Origin: Varroa destructor | Taxonomy: Eukaryota; Arthropoda; Arachnida; Mesostigmata; Varroidae | Direction: 5' to 3' | Length of the DNA stretch: 64,000 bases | Assembly (NCBI RefSeq): GCF_002443255.2 | Contig: NW_019211454.1 | Coordinates: forward strand, 26,605,344-26,669,343 | Shown here: in pieces, positions 16,001-29,949 of the stretch | Position numbering within the stretch: the first letter of the stretch is position 1 | Layout: each line of letters starts with the position of its first letter | Translations under genes and position numbers: made by a program | The notes under the pieces: generated by a model | Seen by the model: the letters and a program-made list of their open reading frames with translations, nothing else | The model's database searches: none | Told to the model about the DNA's origin: nothing

Positions 16001-19000
16001 TAGTTCATTCCATGGGTTCGAACAAAAAAAAAAAAGCATTCCTCACACATACTCAATATATCAGATTTGAAACGAAGTTTCCGCGCTTTTTACTGATTAG
16101 AACCTAGACCATTTTTTATTCACAGCACAATACGTTATCATGTTATCTATCCGCAGTCCATTCACGATTTTCTCGCATCTTTCCACTAAATGATATACGC
16201 TGTTTCGCTAGAAGCTAATAGGTTTTGTCTTAGAGAAGCTTTCAACCACGTTTCGAGTTATTGATTCGTGTCAAAGGTAGAGACACGAAAGATCGTTCAG
16301 TAAAACCTGTTCGAAAGGCAGCATGACAACGTTCGCCGTACGTGGCATCACGATGTCAGAAAGTCGGATGACCTGACCTCGAATCGCTTCGTTTTCGTTG
16401 AACGACCAAGTTGAGTCGATGCAACTGAGTTAGACGTGCCAATCAACTGCTTGGATTGTAGGAAGTAATTCCTAGTGAATCAGTTTCATCAGACACTTGG
16501 CCAAACTTTTCTCGGATGACGACTAATCTATCCTTACTTACAGACATTACCTCTCATCACCGGTGGGAATTCTGTGTAAAAATCGATTATTGTGGTCACA
16601 AGACACTCGATACCCGAAAAAATATTTAAAAGGTTCAAGAAGCCCATTGAATACCCAAGTTTTTATCTTTCAGGTCGTTAACGACAGTCGCATAACTGTA
16701 GCCCATGTTTCGACCAATTGCCGGGTTGCTTGTCAGCAAAAGCGCCATCGAAAGGTTGTTAGCAAATTTAAACGGTCGCCCAGAGCGTAAGGCATCCTCT
16801 AGATCCTAGATACCATCTTCAAACTTGTCAAATCACACATGAACATTTCTTTTAGCGATAGCATCGTTACCATGTATAAAGCAAATGTCTCAGGCTGTTT
16901 CGTTCTAGCCCCGAAAAAACGCATAGTACAGGGGGTGTTGAACATACACTTGGAACATTAGTTTTTGAAGATAATTTTTAGTTGAAATTACACTCATAAT
17001 ACAATACGGTTATAGAAAAGCAATAGAATAAAAAGAGCGCCCACATAAAGTATAAATGAGGCAAAGCGGAAAAATGGTTTTCAGTGCGGCAACTTGTTTC
17101 CCAGCATATCACGATACACTTCCAAATCAGTCAGAGTGACTTATTCGAATCACTAGAAAAAAAACCTATCCTAACTCAACACCGACTGTCTGAGTCTCAG
17201 TATGCCAACGATTCCGAAATTATACAATTCCGGAACAATAATCGTTAATACTCGTTATTATCTGTAAGCGGTTACAGCTGCTCTGACCAAGCTTGAAAAA
17301 CTGAAGAAAAAAAAAACCGGAAAGAGGACGCAAGCGGTAGCTCGACAAAAACATACTCTAGGTATAGTCAACTTTGTCAAACATAGCTAAACGCTTACCG
17401 CTGTATGTAAAGACTTCATTCTTCAGCAGAGCAGTATCGAATCTCAATATTGAGTCTCCATTGTGTTTGCCCAAACTCAATTATGAATTACTATTTTTTT
17501 TAATGATAACTTCAACACAGTATACTCTTGCCTGCAAAAATACGAGTTCAAGCTCTTACCAGCGTAGCCTTACAATATTTTATGTTAAATTCCCGGCCAT
17601 CACATCTCAACTATTCACAATATGCGATATTTTCAAGCAAGCGCTAAAACGGTTGTAACGAAAAAATCTGTGGAAAACAACAAATATTTCTATAGTGCAA
17701 TATCGTATATTAGGTTACCGCAGTACGATAATACGATATAATGTTTTAATAGTGTAATAAGGAAGTGTTATGTCAGATGTTTTTCAACTAACTAAGTTTG
17801 TTAATGTTTATATGCGTCGCATCTCTATGCCCGGGGTACACACAACGTTTTTAGTTATTTAAAATTACATTTATTCAAACTTCACCGGAGTTAATACGGC
17901 TCAGTGTAGCTGAGTTTCTTGCTGAATAACTTAATTACTAGCGCCACTTGCTAAAACTAGACAACTAGTTACAAAAATAGGCTGAGTTGTACTCAGATGC
18001 TCAGCCATTATCGATGCGCGCCAATACACAAGAATATACGTCTAATTCTATATTTATGTCTAGAAGTAAGTAGGTAAAAAGGATACGGTTGAAACTAAGG
18101 CACGAATATATAACATACTCTTGTAAAAAAACGGTGCTTGGTCGCCTACGTCTACAGAGAAGTTAGACTCACAATTTAAAAATTTTCCTCAACCCACTAA
18201 AAAAAGGCTTCACGAGTAAGTAAGTCCCGCGTAGCATCCCGACGTAACGAGCCTTAAGGGCCTTTAAAATGAAGGGAGCGTTTTGTTGGCTATTCTATTG
18301 TTCTTGATCATTCCACAGACTAGACTGTGACTAGGAGACCTAGCCCTTGTGTCTTCGATCTTTTTCAGATAAAAGCTTTCATCGACGATTTGTTTTGCTA
18401 GGTAATATATAGATGTTAATGTAAATGATTCTCATTCTCATTGAAACGCAAGTCTGCTGTCAGATCTGAACAACTGAATGTTTTCGGTTAGAAATTACTG
18501 ACACACAAGATAAGCGATTGATAGAATACTATAAAAATTATTGCTACAAGCTGGTTTATCACGAACGGAAGCTGACTGTGCGCTGTGTGATTCTGTATGT
18601 GCGCTGCAAATAGGCATTTCAGATGCCCATACCCGCTAAACCACATAATGTTAAAATCAATAAGCAACCTCTCTATACGGCCTCAAAAGACTCGTACAAG
18701 ACCTGTACGATATGCACCCACAAAGAGAACGAATGTGGCAAATCATTTTGACCGTAACTGATAAACGCTTTTCTGTACACTGGAAGGGTTTCAATATTTA
18801 CAAATAAAAAAAAATCACAATAGTTGTTTGTTTAATTAAAAGGAATCGCACGTACCGACGCTTGTCCGCAGTTGTGTCTTAGTAAAACATCCAAACCAAC
18901 TTCTTGGTCGATCTGTTAGATAAGTTTAGAAAAAAACATACATGTGATCACAGCCATGCCCCGACCTTCAAAAAACAGACAACGGGTAAGCAGTACTGAA

Positions 19001-19469
19001 TGAGAGCAGGTAAATTACAGTAACGTACGACACTGCTAGGATCCAATCTATCTTCATTCCGGTGTTTCTTTTTTTAAAAAACCATCCCATCGCGAAGCCA
19101 CTTTAAGCCAGTATAATGTTGCCACAGCAAAAAAAAGCTCAAATTTTTTAAAGCCCATAGGTATTAACTTGTACTGTATGAAAATATAGAATTATCTAAA
19201 AATAGTATTTTTATGTGTTTCGCGTTGGACTTTTTTTTCGAAGTAGTGCCGTTTGTGTGCCGTTTGTATACCAAACAAACATCACCTTTACGCACTCGAT
19301 ATAGAACATAGTATGTCTAGCAAACACATTGACATTTTCTAGAACGAGACCAAGCCTTGCGTTACATACTCCACTAACACTGAAAACTCCGAAGCGCACA
19401 CGGATAGCACACACCCCCTACCCCAGCCTTGACTTTCCTTATGATATTTATTTATAAGCATACTAGCGG

Positions 19470-19781
19470 GTGATTTTCATTTCCCCAGATCATATGGTAC
19501 AGTTTTGTGTCTTCTGGGTCTGCGACTGGAAAAACTCACTGATAAATTTATGCTTTCAAAATATTCTTACTCGGCTGATAAAATTCCATAGACGCTGTTC
19601 CGGCAAGATCGTCGATCTCTCGTTTACTGCTGATCCCGACTTGATTGAAAACATGATTCTTGGCCTTGCTACTGTAAAACTAGTTCAAAATGTTGTTGCT
19701 ACGTTAGACGTCCTATTTAACCCTAACCCCGACAAACTCATATACACCCACATTAACGGTGTAGGTCGCTTCACACCTTGA
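19470..19781 (+). mobile_element. LINE endonuclease C-terminal fragment (CR1/L2-like)
   Basis: A 103-codon open frame contains INLCFQNILTRLIKFHRR, then GKIVDLSFTADPDLIEN. This follows the pattern FLDFCLQNNLTQLVKFPTRGxNxLDLVFTNDPDLV, the region before the last catalytic SDH motif of LINE-type apurinic endonucleases. The SDH motif itself is not visible, and the last 40 residues (VGRFTP end) are unrecognised. No reverse transcriptase was found next to it. The identification rests on one motif block, so a chance resemblance is not excluded. Confidence 0.55.
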
Positions 19782-20779
19782 TGGGATAGACCGACCTTCT
19801 TTATTCAATAGCGGTGGATCTGTAAGTGAAATCAATATGAATCTGTGGAGTGTCCTTAGACCTCGGAAATTCACTTCAGCTTATTCGTTGCGCAAACATT
19901 TCGTTAAATAGCCACAGATCTATTAGAGTCCATTTCGTTTGGCCTAGGCTTACTTTCTGTTCTACAGAGCTAGCATCATTTTTCTATCCTGTTTTGAGAG
20001 CCACAACAAGAAGGATAGACATCGGTTAAAACCACTCTGTTTCTGATACGCTTACGATATTAAACCTACTGGGAGATTAAAGCCCAGGTGCAAGCTTATT
20101 TTTAGCAAAACACCACCAGTTTTCCACTGAACTTTTGCAAACTTTTCGGTCGAAGTTCTTAAGTTAGGTCATATTTATTAATCCCAGTGAATCGTCTTAT
20201 TGCGGTATAAATGGTTCCGATAGAGTTAACCATGATGTGTTGACGCTATTGCTAAACAAGGCGAAGCTTAGGTATTTACCATTATACAGTTAAGTGGTTC
20301 AAAGTTGAGGTCTGATCAATTTGTAAAAAATCTGAGTTGATTATGATTTTCGTCAAGGCTCTTCAAGGGCAACTGTTTTCCACTGTACACGACATCTTTG
20401 GTACCTTACAAATACACGCTAAGTATTTGGTAATGAATTGTTTTATTGATAAATCCGGTTTGCGTAAATCCATCACCAAGTAATTATTGGTCGGTGTGCA
20501 GAGAATAGAGTATAACTATACACACCTGTACAGGACGGTTCCATACATATTATTACTACTATTTCACCTACTGTAGCTCTAACACAAGATTTTGTGTGTG
20601 CAATATATTTTTTGGTTATTAGATATATTATTTGATCAAAACGATCTCTGTTGCCTAAGAGACTTACCACGGAAAAAATTACAGTTTGATTAAATATAAA
20701 TAATGGAAAAAGTTCGATTTCCGAAAACTGAATTGTCGTCCTGAATTATCAGAAGGGAGGTTACCACATGATTCTTGTA

Positions 20780-20798
20780 CCCCCCCCCCCCCCCCCCC
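20780..20798. repeat. Poly-C tract of 19 bases
   Basis: An uninterrupted run of C. Shorter runs lie at 3524-3535 and 55553-55565. Such runs are prone to sequencing and slippage error. Confidence 0.9.
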
Positions 20799-21580
20799 GA
20801 CAGGACCGTGCGCATCGATAATAGTTATGTGTGGTCCATAAATACTTTAATCGTATGAAACCTTTCCAGTTATATTAGTTTATATATATAAGTTAGATCC
20901 TTTTTGTATATTTATTGATTAAAGATTTATTGTTAAAATTTTTTGTTTTATCAATTCGATTATACATACTAGTTTAGTAATTATTTAACTTTGACCTGAT
21001 TATCCAATTAATCCTAACTTAGATGTTTACCCAAACGGTCCATATAGACTATTAGTATTTGGTAATAAGTGTAACATTATTTATTATCATTACCATTATA
21101 ACACAGTAAACATATACAGGCATTGTGCTAAAAGGCCTTTGTTAACAGTATCTCGCAGTTTCCTCTTCCAAAAAGTAACTTGTATCGTTGTTGTTTTTGT
21201 TAATTAGCAAACGACTTACATAATGTGTAACAGCTGTTTCCGACCTTTTTAGCAATGAAGGAACATTTTTAGTGCTTGGAATACCCTAGAACCAGCGTAT
21301 TCATATAGATACGGCTAAATACGCACAGGAGCATATATGTACCTCAATTTTACGATCACTAGTCGTCGCTCCCTAGTAGAAGCTTACAATTTTTTTTACC
21401 GTAGCCTATTTCTTCCTTCACAGGTTAATCCAGGTTCCCGATCAGATGCCATATACATAATAGATATTGATGACGAATCTTCCCTTCTTTCGCGGAAGAG
21501 CGATAATAATACTAGCGTTACTTTTTACTTACAGGATGCGATCTTCGATGGCCAGAAACTACTATCAAACATTGTATACA

Positions 21581-21600
21581 TATATATATATATATATATA
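21581..21600. repeat. (TA)n microsatellite
   Basis: Ten TA units, preceded by TATACA. Confidence 0.9.
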
Positions 21601-22591
21601 TTTGGATCAATAAAATTATTATAATTGATCTTTGACATGTACAGCACATCATTCTTGATACCTAACGGAGATACTCAGAATATGTTTTTTACTCATAAAA
21701 TATTTTTTTAATAAATCCTCTATTAAGATGGATCCTACATTTAAAAAGCCCAATATGTATAATAATTCTTGACAATACGATGATTAATACTTTAATTTAA
21801 TGATAGCAGGTCTTTGTAGACAAAGCGTACTCTTTATAGCATATTTTTAGGTCACACCGATCCTCAATAAAATTTATAAAGGTAACCGTTTCTGCCCCTT
21901 TTCGCAGGCAAAACAAGAACGATAGCGCAATTAACGCTTCCTAAAACACAGGTTTAGTTTCGGGTACCATGTCCATACTAACCATATTGTAGGTTCACAT
22001 TGATTACCGAAAAGGCTTCACCCGTAGCGGTACATATCAAGCATTTATTTTATTACTTCGCTGTTTTTTTTTTTTTGCAATTGACAGCTACCTAATTTGC
22101 ATTTTACTTTTCAATTACTGTTATAATTAAAGTCGCTTTTACAATAATGTCGCGGATCTCTTCACTTGCTGTCCTGCTAGGGTGAACGAAATACAAAAAC
22201 GCGAACGCAAAAGGTAATCCGGAACTCATTAAAGACATTGGCGTAGGATACGAGTTTTTACACGGATGATGGCGGGCACAATTTGAGACCTCGGCTTATT
22301 AGAGGTTTCACGATTAAGCGAAATACGTCTCTCAGGATTGTGGGAATGCTAATAATGTGCGAACAATACGAGATAGAGGAACACATTCAGAGAAGGCGCG
22401 GCCACAAGGTCGAGCGCACGTAAATCATAGTTTTCATAGCAATATGCCAAGAGTCCCAAGAGCCAGAAGCTGCGTGACACATCTTGCTGAGGGTCGGCAA
22501 AGGTAAATATCTCTTCACATAAATAGCAACGATTTCGAGGGAAATAGAGACTACGGAAATAATCCGCCTTTATCTATTCCGAGCTTCTTTC

Positions 22592-22594
<3 letters not shown>

Positions 22595-22634
<40 letters not shown>
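22595..22634. repeat. (TA)n microsatellite, longest of the window
   Basis: Twenty TA units, followed by CATATA. Confidence 0.95.
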
Positions 22635-22641
<7 letters not shown>

Positions 22642-25213
22642 CGATACAGGGTGTGGTACCGCGCACAAAAATTTATTAATTTCGTCCAAGACCGAAAGTC
22701 ATTCAATTATCTTCTGGATATAATAGTTCGTACAAAAGCTAAAACGCAAATGAGCATTTGCATCTCAGCGAACTTTCGTAGGTCGGCTTTATTCGGTAAG
22801 GATGTGAATATATAGCAATCGGCCAGCTGCATGTCTTGTGAAATAACACTTGCTTTTGTTGGCGTTCTGCGCAACTTTGAATCAAGTGTAATTTACGAGG
22901 TTTTTATAACTAAAATAAAAACTCCAAGATAACCCTGTATTCTGAAATTAATGCCCATACAGCGTTCTTTAGCAAAAACTCAATGTAAATCGCCCCAACC
23001 CCCATACTCACCAGCCCTAGTGTCCTACAATTTTTCCTATTCTCAAAACTTGAGACAAGACTGAAGGGGAAGCGTTTCAACACGACAGAAGAAGTAACAA
23101 GAGAGAAATCACGAACCAGGCTGAACGCTACCTTGACCGGTTTTGAATAATGTTTTAAGACCCGGAGAAAAAATAGCATTAGTGTGTTGCATCCAGCAGG
23201 AATTGCTTCGAACGGAATAGCTTTAATTGGGACGGTTAAGTAAATACTTATCAATTTGAGACAGAGGACTCATTTCGGAACAAAGGGTTATACGAATTAA
23301 ACCCAAACATGACGGGTCTGTTTTTATTTTTACATTATCCATAAGTTATGTGCAGGTTGCCGTACCTGAACTCGTATCGCATACGAGCAGACGCAACCTA
23401 GAACAAGTTTCGTTTGAGCCCTTTGAGGTCGCTGTTAATTCTAGGTAACTAATGTAAACCAATGTTAACCTGAATCTCATCACTATGGTTATTTGTACAT
23501 TTGGAGCAGTTCTTTAAAACTCTTCGCGTAAAAAATAACTAAATAGATAGTATTTAGTTTAATAAAGTACAATGTTAAGCACAGTTAGCTTAAAAAACGG
23601 TCAGCAGAGTAAAATATATTATAAATAACATTTTGAAAAACTTTAACCTAAATAAGAGAAAGTATATATTCTATTTTGAGACTCTTTAGATAAGTTATTC
23701 GAACTGTGGTTACCATTGTGTTGTGAATTTTACTCAATGTCCAGAGCGTCCCAAATAAGGGGCGTTTCGAGAGAAGCAATGATTATTGCTTCGCAATTCC
23801 ACCATCTATCGGGCTTAGATTACGTAACTTAAAACGTAATGAGCACTTTTAATCTAATTGTTGGCTTCCTTGCACGACAGAAGTTATACGCTAATATAAA
23901 TAGTCGTTTCATATTTATCAATCGCAACTGTTTTTAAAAACGTGTATCTAAAGTTGGAAAGTTAAACAAATTCGAACAGAAGTCTATGGACAAAAAAGCT
24001 TTCTACAAAAAGAACGAAATGTTTACAAACCGAGAACGAAAAAACCAGAAATTTATTACGAGTATTAAGTGTCATAAATGCCTCGTACATAAATAGAACT
24101 CGTACTTATATACTTCCTCTATCCATAAAGGTCTATTTGGTAATAATAGTTAAAATCTATCACGGGCGTTATTTCACAAATTTCCGTTCTCCAAGAAAAT
24201 TGACACATTTATGATTTACACACAGTCGCTACATCTCCATTTTTAAATCTCCCTTTGTCAATGTGTTCCCAACGGAAGATAGCCTCATTTCTATCGAAGC
24301 TCTTCTTTTATGTCGCATAACGCCGTGTTAGTATTATACTGCATATTTTTAAAAATCGCGGTTGATGGTTTGGAAGTCTTTTTTTCTTTGTCTGCTTTGC
24401 GCGAGGATCCTCCTATTTATACTCAAGTATATATATTAACGTTGCGTTTGCTATCATCGATTTAACTGAACATCATTTATTTTAAGATGATTAAAGGCGA
24501 ACGAATGAACAGAAAGGTTACTCTGTGAAATCATGTATAGAGCATCATCCTACATGCACTCTAGCTAAGAGTATATACATATATCGATAGTATGTTCAAA
24601 TTAGAATTTGGTATGCTGTTTATAGTATCGGCCACGAATGCATCCACTAGACGTGACACCAAGTAAGAACCAATTCGTTCTGTAAAAAAAAACAAAGACT
24701 AAACCACTCACGGCCGATAGCAGCGCGCGCTTTCTGGAATTGTGACTCTATCGAAAGGGCATAGATGGCCGAGACGTTACCTGCGCGTCTGTGTAGAGAA
24801 TTACTCGGAGTGCAATTCTGAACATCGGATATATCTCCGTACCTACCAACTTAGGTGCCAATGAGTAAAAAAAGTTATTCATTCGACATATGCTTATTAA
24901 ATACAAAACGAATTAGTATGAACATGACCGTGCCATCGCCAGCGTTATGTCAACCAATTAAAGAAGTACACAGTGATTTCTCGATGTACTCCATAAAGCA
25001 CAAAATAATGAAGTAATGATACTATGTTTTGACTTTATGCAAAAGCAAAAGTTCCTGCAGTCATTGGTGAACGAAACGTACCTTCAACCAACCGGCCAAA
25101 GAAGCAGCTATTTTTTTTGTGGTGCAAAAGGATTGAGGTCTCTTTCAATGAACGCTGCTGCTACAGAAATGACGAATGCCAGTCTCAAGCTAAACCGGTC
25201 TTTAGCCCTCTAG

Positions 25214-25243
25214 AAAAAAAAAAAAAAAATATATATATATATA
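25214..25243. repeat. Poly-A then (TA)n at the edge of the assembly gap
   Basis: Sixteen A bases run straight into alternating TA that breaks off at the gap. TATATTATG resumes on the other side, so the microsatellite probably spans the missing sequence. Confidence 0.9.
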
Positions 25244-25343
25244 NNNNNNNNNNNNNNNNNNNNNNNNNNNNNNNNNNNNNNNNNNNNNNNNNNNNNNNNN
25301 NNNNNNNNNNNNNNNNNNNNNNNNNNNNNNNNNNNNNNNNNNN
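25244..25343. other. Assembly gap, exactly 100 N
   Basis: A run of exactly 100 N, the usual placeholder for a gap of unknown length. Apparent open frames through it are meaningless. Confidence 0.98.
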
Positions 25344-28300
25344 TATATTATGCGAGAAATATATATTTTGATAATAACAGATGATCAAAAAAAATTAATG
25401 AACTGTTCTTGTATGCGAGTTACTGAAGATCAAGGTATCGGCATGGCTGGAGAAGTCATCGTATTCGGGTGCCAAATATATAGTTAACTATACATTGAGA
25501 TCTGGGTAGCCTTTGAGCATATTGAAATATGTTACATGGAAGATTTAAGTTTGATTACAGGTACGATGATGCGGGTCATGTGAAAAACATTTTGTTTCAA
25601 GCTCAGATATGGGTCGGTGTGACATAACTTGAAGTACTCGAAAGCCGTATGCCAGCCATAGAGTACGTAATAGATGATTTTCTACTTTGAGCAAGATGGA
25701 AAAAATCTAACAAAACTTACTATAGAATATTACTGTTCATGTATAATGCTTGCTTATTTAAGTAGTGAGAGAAAATAGACTGAACAACTGGTGGCGGGTG
25801 ATTGGCTTGGATTGTGCATTTATTTTTCGGAGGTTCTTCCCTCGCTACTTCGAGGCGAAGTATCTGAAAACCAATTACATCTCCCTCGCGTTACATTATA
25901 TATGGACCGGAACATATATATGTTGTCACTTTTACTATAGACAACAAATTTACAATAGCTTAAAATCCATCTGCGCTATATTAGGCAACTACGCGATTTC
26001 ACTATGTAGCTGCAATTGTATTACCTATACTGTAGCAATTTAATATGTACAATTAGAATTTTCGCTTCTTGTTGACCTCGCAACTCTCTCCGTTTGAATT
26101 AAACGTTTTGTCACAAGCTCTTCTTTTGGGGTTTCGTTTCCTCTATATATTTGAGTTTGTAAACTGCACGCACTTTGGTCTTCCCCTTTTCATTTTTAGT
26201 GTATATTTGACCGTGTCTCTTGTCGCTGTTTCTGCTGCCTATTGGTAATCGTGCTGTTAGATCCGACTCTATCAGACACTTTCGTCGAAAAGTTCGGATC
26301 GTGCGCAAGAGACCGCACCACTTAAAGGTCTAGTGCCAGCTGTTTTTTGCTCACTCTCGGTCGAGGCTTGTTTTTTTACTGTGTTACCTGATTAGCATGG
26401 TAATAAGGGTACGCAATTATTAAAATTTGGGGCAATAGGCAGATACTTCTATGTCGAATTGTAACTAGTCAGGTAGTTATTGTTGATTCCGCCTGGCTCA
26501 CCGTCGGTTTGCCATGGGCGCATTATCAGTATTTCGTAAGCAGCAACGTGACATCAACAGACAACTATACATGAATACACCGTTAGAACCGAGCACGATC
26601 GATCTAGATTCGTAGACGGTCAATGTGTAAGGAACCATGCCTTAAGCAATTGGTTACGATGGCGAGCGAGTACCACACTTACGAATGATCGAGTTAGATG
26701 CATCCATCCGCCTATCATGTCGAACAGGCGAAAAGATACACTTTTCTTTTCGTACGTAGCAGCTGCAGCGAAGATGTGCTCACCTCCTACCAAATGTAAC
26801 GAGGAAACTACACAAGCCATTCAGTTGCAGCTTTGGCGAATATGCTGTGGTTCAGACTGATGAAAAAGCACCACAATCGAAACTATCAACCACCGTTACA
26901 AGAAGCGGAAGCAGTCAGCTCTGCGACCCGCACGGTCCTCCTAAGGGTGGGTGAAGCAGTTTCTTCTTGTTGTTGTCACCACTAGCACTATTTTGATTAC
27001 TCCAACGACGTTGCAGGCTCGGGACGCGAGCTATCGCCTATGCATACTACCTAGCGAGAACCCAAAGTCTCTAACTTGATTGCCCCTGCTCACACTATTA
27101 GTCAGCATGCAATCTACATAGTAAAAAGAAAACATTGAATCAAGTGGACTACACAGTACTTCCATTTAAACCTATAAAATATACCCAGCTAACATGATAT
27201 AATATAAATTAATTTTGCCCATTGAGCAATAATGTGTATAGTCAGTTTTTTCAGACTGCACGGAAATAGGCTTTATATAGGAGCAGTATATCTTTTTATC
27301 ACAGTTTTATAGAAGTACGCTTAAGTTTGAAGGCTCATTTACGGAAACAGTATTAGTATACTTCATAATTTAACGACACTCCACTTTTAAATTGCAGTTA
27401 CGATGTTCTTATAGATACCACGTATTGAACAAACTGAGAAAATTAATTGGTTTGTGAAGGTATATCTGCCTATTGCTTCAGATACTGATTTGAATTTTTT
27501 CAAGCACAACGGTACTGAATACCTTATCCGCCTTACCTCACTTTTGCGCTTCTTCACTGCTGCACGAATAAAGTCCTCAGTTCTAATTCGTACTTTGCCC
27601 TTCAGTAATAACAGCGCTGCTGTGCCGCGTGCCCATAACGTTTACTTGCTAGAAACGCCTTTTTTGGTCATGCCTGTCATGGTCAAATTAGCGCCACTGT
27701 GCAAACACAAATGACAGCTTCAATTTTTTTCTTTTAGTGAAAATAGCAGATACATAAATATTTCATCCCTAAACGTAAATACTCGAGATCGTTTGTCAAT
27801 ATGGCTTGCATTCTACGTATTTCTTACTGTTCCCGAAAGGATGTCACCGAACTAAACATTGAACTTATCCCTACGATCGTGTCACATGTTAGCTGAGTTG
27901 AAGTCGTCTCTTAGCTGATAATCATAGCAATACCAAGTGAATTCATCGACATTCTTGCGATAGGACCGTTTATGAAACCTTAGTATTAAAAATGTACGGA
28001 TACATCATTTAATAAATACGCTTGTGGTAACTCAATGAACCGTAAGTATCTGTTACGTTTCTATGATTCTAAAATTCGATATATATTGTACACAGAAACG
28101 ACCCGTGTTGTAATAATAATTATACGGATAATAAAAACGACCAAAAATAATTGCTTAAATCTGGTTACTTTCTATCGCCTTTTATACTTTTAACCAGTTT
28201 TCATACAGGTGAAGGAACGGATAGTGCTCTACTCTAAATGCCCTTGTGAAACAGGGGATACAAGGCAAAGCTATCTTTGGGGGGTAGGAGGATAGTTACG

Positions 28301-29949
28301 AGTATAGTCGATGACCACATAGGGGTCAATACTAGCCAGCGTCTGCCTGCGTCTCTAAGAGAAACTGAAGGGGACCCCTAGCACTATCAATACTGCCATG
28401 TGCTATCGTGCGACACACTTTCTACGTGCTCTTATGAGTAACGTAAAAGTTCGCATTCATCACAGTCAACATCGACTTTTACTGAACTTACTCACTCAGA
28501 CCAGGAGTTATAAATGCATAAAGTTCTATATTATACAGCGGTACACATGTCGGGTTGTGATGCGGTAAAGCGATGAACTTATTAATGGTGAATCATCTTT
28601 TACTACTGACACTCTGTTGCCAAGTCTGGCACAGTTTACCTTAATATCTGATTAAGTAGTGCAATTAAACAGGACAACTTAAGGAATCGACAATGAAAGT
28701 AATTTGACTGCCACACTTGTTGTTCCACAATTTTACCTGTACACATTTGTGTATGTTAGATAACTGGATCTAGATAATTTGCAAAAAAGCAGCAGTCTGC
28801 TCTATATCTCAGCCGAAACATAGTCAAGAGACAGTGTTTAACTTGTCACTACTACGCCCAACCAGACAGACACCTCTTCGCTTTCAAAAACATAACGTTA
28901 AGGCATCCCTAAGTTGTAATTCAGGCATTGTAGTATAGTAGAATGTGATGGTTTATGTAGGTACTCGAAAACTATTTTCTAGTGACATAACGCCAGCATT
29001 CGCAACGCCAAAGCTATGCGGAACAGCGTAGTCGACAAGAGGGGTTCAAATATCATGAGGCTACTGCTAATAAAACCCGAGCATCGTTAAATCGCACCAC
29101 GAGATCTGAACAACCCAGTGCGACCGCTGGCGTCTTGAGACTTAGTCCCGCGAGCCTTTGCGCTAAATGCATACAATATATGCAATTATATAATTAAATT
29201 AAAAGCTAAAGGTAGCGTTACTTAGAAGATTCTATAGAAAGTGTATTACTTTTTAAAACAAATCATTTGTATATACTCACTTAAATCATAAGGAAAAGAC
29301 AGAGCAAAAACAATAAGTATCACATTATAGAGTTCTTAAAGTGTTTGCGCCATTCACTTATTACTATATCTATCCTTCGGAACCTTCCGCCCCGGTGGTT
29401 TCAGGGCATCGAGTATCATATTTACCTACCTTTTTATATATTGGAGTTAATCATACGGAATGAGACAACAAAGCCGCATACAAACGAGAGTTAGGACATG
29501 TTAGAACGTAGATAATATGCGCATTGCAAGAAGACATACTGCATCGTTTCACGAACTGCTAAGATTTTATCTACAGTGCTGTACACAGTAAACATTAAAC
29601 TGTGTTTAGTAGAGAGTGTAAGGCAAAAAACCGAGCTTGTTATTTTAAGGCAAGATCACCGATCCAATAGTTTTATTTCTATTATTATTAGAGGAGTGAA
29701 TGAAGCCTACGTCTGCAATCCCTGGTCGAAGTCGGAACAAAAGTCTAAGGGAAGTTCGCTTCGTTAAGTAAAGGCTGTAACACAGGCAAGGGTCGTTTTT
29801 CACTGTTTGTTCTTTTCCTCTCCATTGTTCGTTTATTTCTATATGCATATCCTCCAAAAAAGCTCTCACTGCTCTCCTATTTCTTGTAATATATTATTGT
29901 ACATTAGCCGAATTTTTCATATAGCAAGGGCTCCAAAACGTGTTTTTGA

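Larger units (their letters stand above)
1..19469. other. No recognisable gene
   Basis: Open frames reach 106 codons at most and none resembles a known family. They lack consistent splice-site support. The stretch 14.05-15.65 kb has more and longer overlapping open frames (106, 101 and 89 codons) than its surroundings but no recognisable motif. Only microsatellites and homopolymers stand out. Short exons of an unknown gene could be missed here. Confidence 0.55.
19782..29949. other. No recognisable gene; possible Tc1-like trace at 22.2-22.45 kb
   Basis: The segment holds the poly-C tract, the two longest AT arrays and the N gap. Near 22.3 kb on the plus strand a frame reads TSLRIVGML and IEEHIQRR, faintly like the HTH of Tc1 transposases (RIVGMxEAGxSxRxIAxHL). 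There is no supporting downstream motif. An open frame of 114 codons on the minus strand (23254-22910) is hydrophobic and unrecognised. Confidence 0.5.

Noticed and set aside
22910..23254. A 114-codon hydrophobic frame on the minus strand
   Set aside because: The length is near what AT-rich sequence gives by chance over 64 kb. There is no motif, no splice context and no conserved block.
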